A DNA stretch of 11,241 nucleotides from Chitinophagaceae bacterium (lineage in GTDB: Bacteria; Bacteroidota; Bacteroidia; Chitinophagales; Chitinophagaceae). Made by a program: the position numbers and the translations under genes. This document shows, piece after piece, positions 7,665 to 11,241 of the stretch (its first letter is position 1; each line of letters begins with the position of its first letter). Location of the stretch: positions 1-11,241 of the forward strand of contig CANKGM010000046.1 in NCBI GenBank assembly GCA_947481355.1. The letters run 5' to 3'. Below the pieces are notes generated by a model. That model was not told the DNA's origin. It saw only the letters and a program-made list of their open reading frames with translations, and made no database searches.

Positions 7665-7853
7665 AAAAAAATCAGGTTAACCAATTAAGATAATCGATGT
7701 TACCCAAAAGATCTTTTCAATTATAATTAGCTATAGAGATCATTAAATCCTTACAGATATGAATTTACGTTAAATAAACAGGGCACACGTGTTTTAGTTA
7801 TACCGCATTCAGTAATGATAAAATGGAATTATGAAAAGATTATGAGTTGTAAT
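7665..7853. other. AT-rich intergenic region with a short direct repeat
   Basis: This stretch lies between the outer-membrane gene and the hairpin upstream of the serine hydrolase. It contains one copy of TATAGAGATC (7732-7741); the other copy lies in the hairpin loop (7641-7650). It also holds an 8-bp palindrome, ACACGTGT, at 7785-7792. I found no TAnnTTTG box on the minus strand here, and the short open frames have no features of genes. The promoter for the serine hydrolase, if separate, was not identified. Confidence 0.4.
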
Positions 7854-9113
7854 TTAAAACCCCCCATATCCTTCAAAACGAGGATTCACAAAATTATTCA
7901 ATATGCTACCAAATCGATAAGCAAGACCGAAGGATGTATTATAATTGAAGGTAGACCCAAGTTGTCGCTGCCTAGTAAGCAATTCCTGTTCGGTAATATT
8001 ACCCTTAACTAGATTTACTTGGTTGTGAACAATACTTGCATTTAAATTTACAAAAAAGGATAGCCCACTTCCTATTCGCACATCCGTATTAGCATTAAGC
8101 CCCGTGGTATATAACGCCCAGTCGTATAAATAGTTAGCATAAAAAAGGCCGCCATTAAAAGTTCCCCATTTCTTATTTAATGTTATGGCACCTGAGAATC
8201 GATGTCCTAGATAAGATTGTTTAATGAGGTTGAATATGGTTGTATCATAATAATCATTGCGGCTTCCGAAAGCCCCATATCGCAAAACGAAAAAACGATT
8301 ATTGACTTCGTTATATTTAAAAACGTTGTATTCTATAGCAGGATTAAAGGAGAGTTTAAGCTTGTAATTATCAAACGTGCTGTTTGAAATAATAGTCTGG
8401 TAGCCGTAGCTCCAGTGATCGCTAAACGATTTTACAAGTGTATGGTAAAGACGATAGTTGCTATTTTTTACGGTGTATTGAGTGGCATCATAATTATAGA
8501 AAGAATTGTTTAGGCTTCCATTCAAGGATATTCCAACTTTTAATTTTTGGGTAACTCGACCTGCATATAAGTCCGAACCAAATACACTGTTTTTATATAC
8601 TTGGTCTGCATTAAATTGTCCTCTTGCGGCTACGCTAAATACCCAGAAATTCCAGGGGTCTTTTATTTCCTTTACCTTGGCTGTCGAACTTGAATCATCT
8701 AGCTTCTTTATATCCTTTTCAAACCTTGATACATAAGTCGTTTTAACAATTAACGGAGAGAATCCTAACATGATGTACTGCAAAAGACTTTTACGAACTT
8801 CTATAGCCGTGGCATTCGGCTCTGTAGTAAACATTAGTGTATCAGTATACTCCTTATAAATGCCTTGTCCATAAAAGTTAAGTTTATACTCTACTCCGCC
8901 TCCACCCATACGTTGGGCGGTCAACATCACATAGGCATCTGCATCAACCCTATCCCGTACAAAATCGATGATGCTAATTTCAGATTTAAAATAGCTAAAG
9001 TCACAACCTACTCTACAGTCGATGAAAACCTTCAATTTTCCTGAACTGGGCTTTTGCGCCAATGTTGTGGAACAGATAAATAATGCTGTTACCAAACCAA
9101 GTAATTTCCACAT
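7854..9113 (-). CDS. Uncharacterised outer-membrane beta-barrel protein with an N-terminal soluble domain
   Basis: This 419-residue protein begins with a signal peptide (MWKLLGLVTALFICSTTLAQ, cleavage near residue 19-20). Residues 27-130 form a soluble-looking alpha/beta domain with VFIDC, a second Cys in GCDFSYF, FVRDRVDADAYVML and a GGGG turn, then YKLNFYGQG. In my recollection this segment resembles a conserved N-terminal domain of unannotated Bacteroidota proteins. From about residue 155 the sequence alternates polar and aromatic residues in 10-14-residue strands (for example YGYQTIISNSTF, FNGGLFYANYLYDW). It ends in Phe, as outer-membrane barrels usually do, with NNFVNPRFEG just before. 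A barrel of roughly 12 strands is my estimate. Function is unknown. A promoter box sits almost on the start codon. Confidence 0.8.
   Translation of the reverse strand: MWKLLGLVTALFICSTTLAQKPSSGKLKVFIDCRVGCDFSYFKSEISIIDFVRDRVDADAYVMLTAQRMGGGGVEYKLNFYGQGIYKEYTDTLMFTTEPNATAIEVRKSLLQYIMLGFSPLIVKTTYVSRFEKDIKKLDDSSSTAKVKEIKDPWNFWVFSVAARGQFNADQVYKNSVFGSDLYAGRVTQKLKVGISLNGSLNNSFYNYDATQYTVKNSNYRLYHTLVKSFSDHWSYGYQTIISNSTFDNYKLKLSFNPAIEYNVFKYNEVNNRFFVLRYGAFGSRNDYYDTTIFNLIKQSYLGHRFSGAITLNKKWGTFNGGLFYANYLYDWALYTTGLNANTDVRIGSGLSFFVNLNASIVHNQVNLVKGNITEQELLTRQRQLGSTFNYNTSFGLAYRFGSILNNFVNPRFEGYGGF
8933..8955 (-). repeat. 23-bp exact direct repeat, copy 2 (in outer-membrane barrel gene)
   Basis: This is the partner of 6130-6152, found in the N-terminal domain of the barrel protein (FVRDRVDADAYVMLTA). 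All seven codons are identical to those of the other copy although the two proteins are otherwise unrelated. Confidence 0.8.
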
Positions 9114-9121
9114 AATTGATG

Positions 9122-9159
9122 CAAAGATAAAATTTAAATGGATGATGGAAAAGCAACAA
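9122..9159 (-). promoter_or_regulatory. Bacteroidota-type promoter for the outer-membrane barrel gene
   Basis: On the minus strand TATCTTTG (9122-9129) matches the Bacteroidota -7 consensus TAnnTTTG exactly. A TTG at 9154-9156, within GTTGCTT, is a possible -33 element; the 24-base spacing is slightly longer than usual. The -7 box ends only eight bases before the ATG, so the predicted leader is a few bases long or absent. The same intergenic region (9114-9340) must also carry the promoter for the divergent + strand gene, for which I see only the weak match TACCTTTA at 9306-9313. Confidence 0.6.
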
Positions 9160-9340
9160 GTAAGATAAGTGTTACGTATAATTTTTCAATGAAACTAAAC
9201 TGATGATTAGCAACACATTAAGATCTAAAAACTAAAATCAGGCGATTTGACAGATGTATTCCTCAAATAGGTATTTAGGACGAAAAGTAATTAACAGATA
9301 TGGTGTACCTTTATCTACCCATAAAGGATTAAAAAAAATT

Positions 9341-9913
9341 ATGAAAAATACTAAATACATTTTGTCAAGCCTGATTATTCTCTTAACTGGAGTAATTTAT
9401 TTTTCGGTACAAGCTCAACAAAAAAATGAAGTTCATCGTGCTAACTTTTCTGGCGAATGGAAATCCAACCAATCGATAGGTATGGGTGGAAATATTGTTT
9501 GCTCATACGTCGAGGGTGACCGTATGAATTCTGAAACAATGAAAATAGCTGAGCAGGCAGATTTTCTAGTCATAGAAACGCCAAATCCTTTGCCTAGCTC
9601 AACGAAGTCTACAAGTCCGGAGAAACTAGCATTTGACGGAAAAGAAGGTCAAATTAATCATGGCCAAGGAAACGAAAAGAAGTTTACGCTAAAGTTGTCA
9701 GCTGATGGACAAACTATTACAATTAAATCAATTGTATACTTTATGGCTGCTACTCCTTACCATGTAAATGTTATGAAAAAAGCATTTACTAACGTTACAG
9801 AGGTTTGGACCTTGAGTAATGACGATAATTCTATTACTATTCAATCCATTGCAAAATCAAATATATGGGATCGCGAGCGTTCCTGGAAGACAGTATTTAA
9901 TAAAGTCAATTAG
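9341..9913 (+). CDS. Small exported protein of unknown function, lipocalin-like beta-sheet composition
   Basis: I start at 9341, giving 190 residues, because a signal peptide begins there (MKNTKYILSSLIILLTGVIY, ending SVQA-Q near residue 25). The frame is open back to 9254, but the extra 29 residues are polar and would bury the signal. The mature protein begins NFSGEWKSNQS, an opening often seen in small Bacteroidota periplasmic proteins with lipocalin-like folds. It continues as alternating strands, including KKFTLKLSADGQTITIKS and TEVWTLSNDDNSITIQS, whose form resembles the strands of calycin-type barrels. No catalytic motif or lipobox is visible. It is divergent from the barrel gene and convergent with the M56 gene, 27 bases away, so it is probably monocistronic. 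Function is unknown. Confidence 0.72.
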   Translation: MKNTKYILSSLIILLTGVIYFSVQAQQKNEVHRANFSGEWKSNQSIGMGGNIVCSYVEGDRMNSETMKIAEQADFLVIETPNPLPSSTKSTSPEKLAFDGKEGQINHGQGNEKKFTLKLSADGQTITIKSIVYFMAATPYHVNVMKKAFTNVTEVWTLSNDDNSITIQSIAKSNIWDRERSWKTVFNKVN

Positions 9914-9940
9914 TATTCTTTGAATGACAGAACCCACCAA

Positions 9941-11241
9941 TTATTTTTGAAGGGTATCTTTATTTGCTTTTTTAGTGGTGATAAAAACTACCCCATTTTT
10001 ACCTTCTTTAGGATATTTTTTTATTGCTTGTTCTCCCTTCCAAACTTCTACTGAGGCTATATCATTAGAAGGTATGGCTTTCATTTCTTGTTCAGTAATT
10101 CTAACTCCATCTAAATAATAAGCTGGTTTAATTAATACCTTGGCACTATTTTCTTGATTAACTCTAGATTCTATTAGGTCAGCCTTTGATTTTTCTACAT
10201 CCACTCTTGCTATTTCTAGATTAGCTCTAGACTCTATTAGATCAGCTTTTGACTTTTCTACAGCAGCTTTTGCTTTTTCTAGAACAGCTAAAGATTCTAT
10301 TAGATCAGATTTTGATTTTTGTACATCCACTTTTGCTATTTGTTGATCAAGTTGAGCTATTTGTTGATCAAGTTGAGTTTTGCTTTGATCAATTTTAGCT
10401 AATTGTTGATCAATTGTAGCTTTGTCTTGAACAGCTTTTGCTATTCCTTGATCAATTTTAGTTTTGTTCTTATAACTTCTAGTTGTAGGTGACTTAACCT
10501 TGTGTGGAGTTTGAGGAGTTGGAGGAATTTGAGGAGTTTGAGGAGTTGGAGGGGTTGGAGGATTTGGCGGGGTTGGAGGCGTTATCTTTTTTGGCTTTGT
10601 AGTATCACTCACTAATATATCAATAGTATTTTGAATTTCATTTACTTCATTTTCAATTCTTTCTGTTGCATTTACCTTAATAGATACTAAACAAACAGTT
10701 GCAATTAAAATGGGTAATACCATTACCCTTCTTAGGTAGGAGTATTTTGTGTTGGTTGATTTTGTTAACATAGTTAATCGTCGTTTAATTGATGAATAAA
10801 AAAATTGATGTATTGGGTTTAAAAAATGGTTGCCGTAATGGGTCTGTAATAACATTTTAGCAAACGCTTCTACATTACTATTACCAACTGCTTCTTCGTC
10901 TGCTATAAACTCATGAATGGTAACTAACTCTTTTTGAATAACCCAATTAAATGGATTCATCCAAAATATTGAAGTAAGTATTTGACAATATATTCTATCC
11001 CAGGTATGCTTTTGTTGTATGTGGGTAATTTCATGTTTAAAGATTTGTTGACCTCCCTCTTCTTGCAATGAAATGGATTGCTTCCAAAATAAATTATTCA
11101 AAAAAGAGAAAGGCGCATTGTCTTCATTGGTATTAACAAAATCAAACCCATCCATTTTAGTCACATCATACTTTCTTTTTAGCAATTGAATCTTTATTAC
11201 ATTTAAAAGTAGTATGCTTAACAAAGTAATTGCTACAAAAA
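9941..11241 (-). CDS. BlaR1/M56-family membrane metallopeptidase with repeat coiled coil and TonB-plug-like tail (N terminus outside window)
   Basis: The frame runs open to the window edge, so the N-terminal membrane helices are missing; numbering here counts from the TTG codon at 11224, giving 427 residues. The zinc motif HEITH is at residues 64-68, followed by the DEEA region (HEFIADEEAVG) that supplies the third ligand in M56 peptidases. A hydrophobic helix follows at about 166-183 (RVMVLPILIATVCLVSIKV). The outer part has a Pro-rich linker (216-240), a heptad-repeat coiled coil (256-362) and a tail (367-419) reading YYLDGVRITEQEMKAI...VEVWKGEQAIKKYP...GVVFITTK, which resembles TonB-receptor plug segments. 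BlaR1-type proteins sense cell-wall stress or beta-lactams and cleave a BlaI repressor. No penicillin-binding sensor domain is present, so the signal is unknown. A BlaI-like regulator gene may lie just beyond the right edge, but it is not visible. Confidence 0.85.
   Translation of the reverse strand, partial: FVAITLLSILLLNVIKIQLLKRKYDVTKMDGFDFVNTNEDNAPFSFLNNLFWKQSISLQEEGGQQIFKHEITHIQQKHTWDRIYCQILTSIFWMNPFNWVIQKELVTIHEFIADEEAVGNSNVEAFAKMLLQTHYGNHFLNPIHQFFYSSIKRRLTMLTKSTNTKYSYLRRVMVLPILIATVCLVSIKVNATERIENEVNEIQNTIDILVSDTTKPKKITPPTPPNPPTPPTPQTPQIPPTPQTPHKVKSPTTRSYKNKTKIDQGIAKAVQDKATIDQQLAKIDQSKTQLDQQIAQLDQQIAKVDVQKSKSDLIESLAVLEKAKAAVEKSKADLIESRANLEIARVDVEKSKADLIESRVNQENSAKVLIKPAYYLDGVRITEQEMKAIPSNDIASVEVWKGEQAIKKYPKEGKNGVVFITTKKANKDTLQK
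10136..10324 (-). repeat. Three tandem 63-bp units encoding a 21-residue coiled-coil repeat
   Basis: Three in-frame units, at 10262-10324, 10199-10261 and 10136-10198, each encode V-x-K-S-K-(S/A)-D-L-I-E-S followed by ten more variable residues. Unit 2 and unit 3 share VEKSKADLIESR exactly, and the third decays at its end. The units are also close at DNA level, as in gatctaatagaatct against gatctaatagagtct. Twenty-one residues is three heptads, so the coiled-coil register is kept through the duplication. Confidence 0.85.
10325..10459 (-). repeat. Heptad repeat array (I/L-D-Q-Q-x-A-K type)
   Basis: Directly before the 21-residue units, residues 257-300 of the M56 protein fall into 7-residue units such as IDQQLAK, IDQSKTQ, LDQQIAQ and LDQQIAK. 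At DNA level the segment ttgttgatcaagttgag recurs every 21 bases on the + strand. The Ile/Leu at the first position and Gln-rich surface predict a parallel coiled coil or stalk. Confidence 0.75.
10508..10579 (-). repeat. Proline-rich simple repeat (PPTP/PQTP) in the M56 protein
   Basis: Residues 216-239 are built from short units such as TPP, NPPTPP and TPQTPQIP, giving a stiff polyproline linker after the transmembrane helix. On the + strand the same segment is an almost purine-plus-T tract, with recurring ggagtt, ggaggt and gaggagttt units. Slippage during replication could change its length between strains. Confidence 0.8.

Noticed and set aside
7815..8012. A 65-codon open frame on the + strand
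   Set aside because: It mostly overlaps the 3' end of the well-supported barrel gene on the other strand and shows no domain or signal features.
9254..9340. An N-terminal extension of the small exported protein starting at 9254
   Set aside because: The 29 extra residues are polar, and a normal signal peptide starts precisely at the Met at 9341.

Overview
The window most likely comes from a low-GC Bacteroidota chromosome, plausibly a Chitinophagaceae-type organism. The support is a mitochondrial-type aconitase, AT-rich leaders without clear Shine-Dalgarno sequences, a TAnnTTTG-type promoter box, many signal peptides ending in A-Q, a MORN-repeat secreted protein, and an M56 peptidase with a TonB-plug-like tail. 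This is inferred from family content and is not a species identification. There are no tRNA or rRNA genes, CRISPR arrays, insertion sequences or phage genes.

Layout, left to right. The + strand opens inside the 3' end of an aconitase gene (2-631), which is closed by a strong hairpin terminator (654-683). Four co-directional genes follow with gaps of 47, 39 and 12 bases, so they are probably one operon (765-5242): a divergent SGNH hydrolase, an exported D-aminoacylase-like amidohydrolase, a DUF1611 (DgcN-like) protein and an enolase-superfamily dipeptide epimerase (DgcA-like). Next come three minus-strand genes (5275-9113): a secreted MORN/YwqK-like protein, an exported class C beta-lactamase-family serine hydrolase, and a two-part outer-membrane barrel protein. 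A divergent intergenic region then leads to a small exported + strand protein (9341-9913). The right edge is a minus-strand BlaR1/M56-family membrane metallopeptidase, cut by the window end.

The operon at 765-5242 is the most coherent and interesting unit. In marine Proteobacteria, DUF1611 protein DgcN acetylates D-glutamate and the enolase-superfamily racemase DgcA converts N-acetyl-D-Glu to N-acetyl-L-Glu. Here homologues of both families are adjacent and joined to an exported N-acyl-D-amino-acid deacylase-like enzyme and an SGNH hydrolase. I infer a salvage route for D-amino acids or peptides, probably from peptidoglycan. The substrates and the order of steps are not shown by the sequence. 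The remaining genes look like ordinary cell-envelope genes, several of unknown function.
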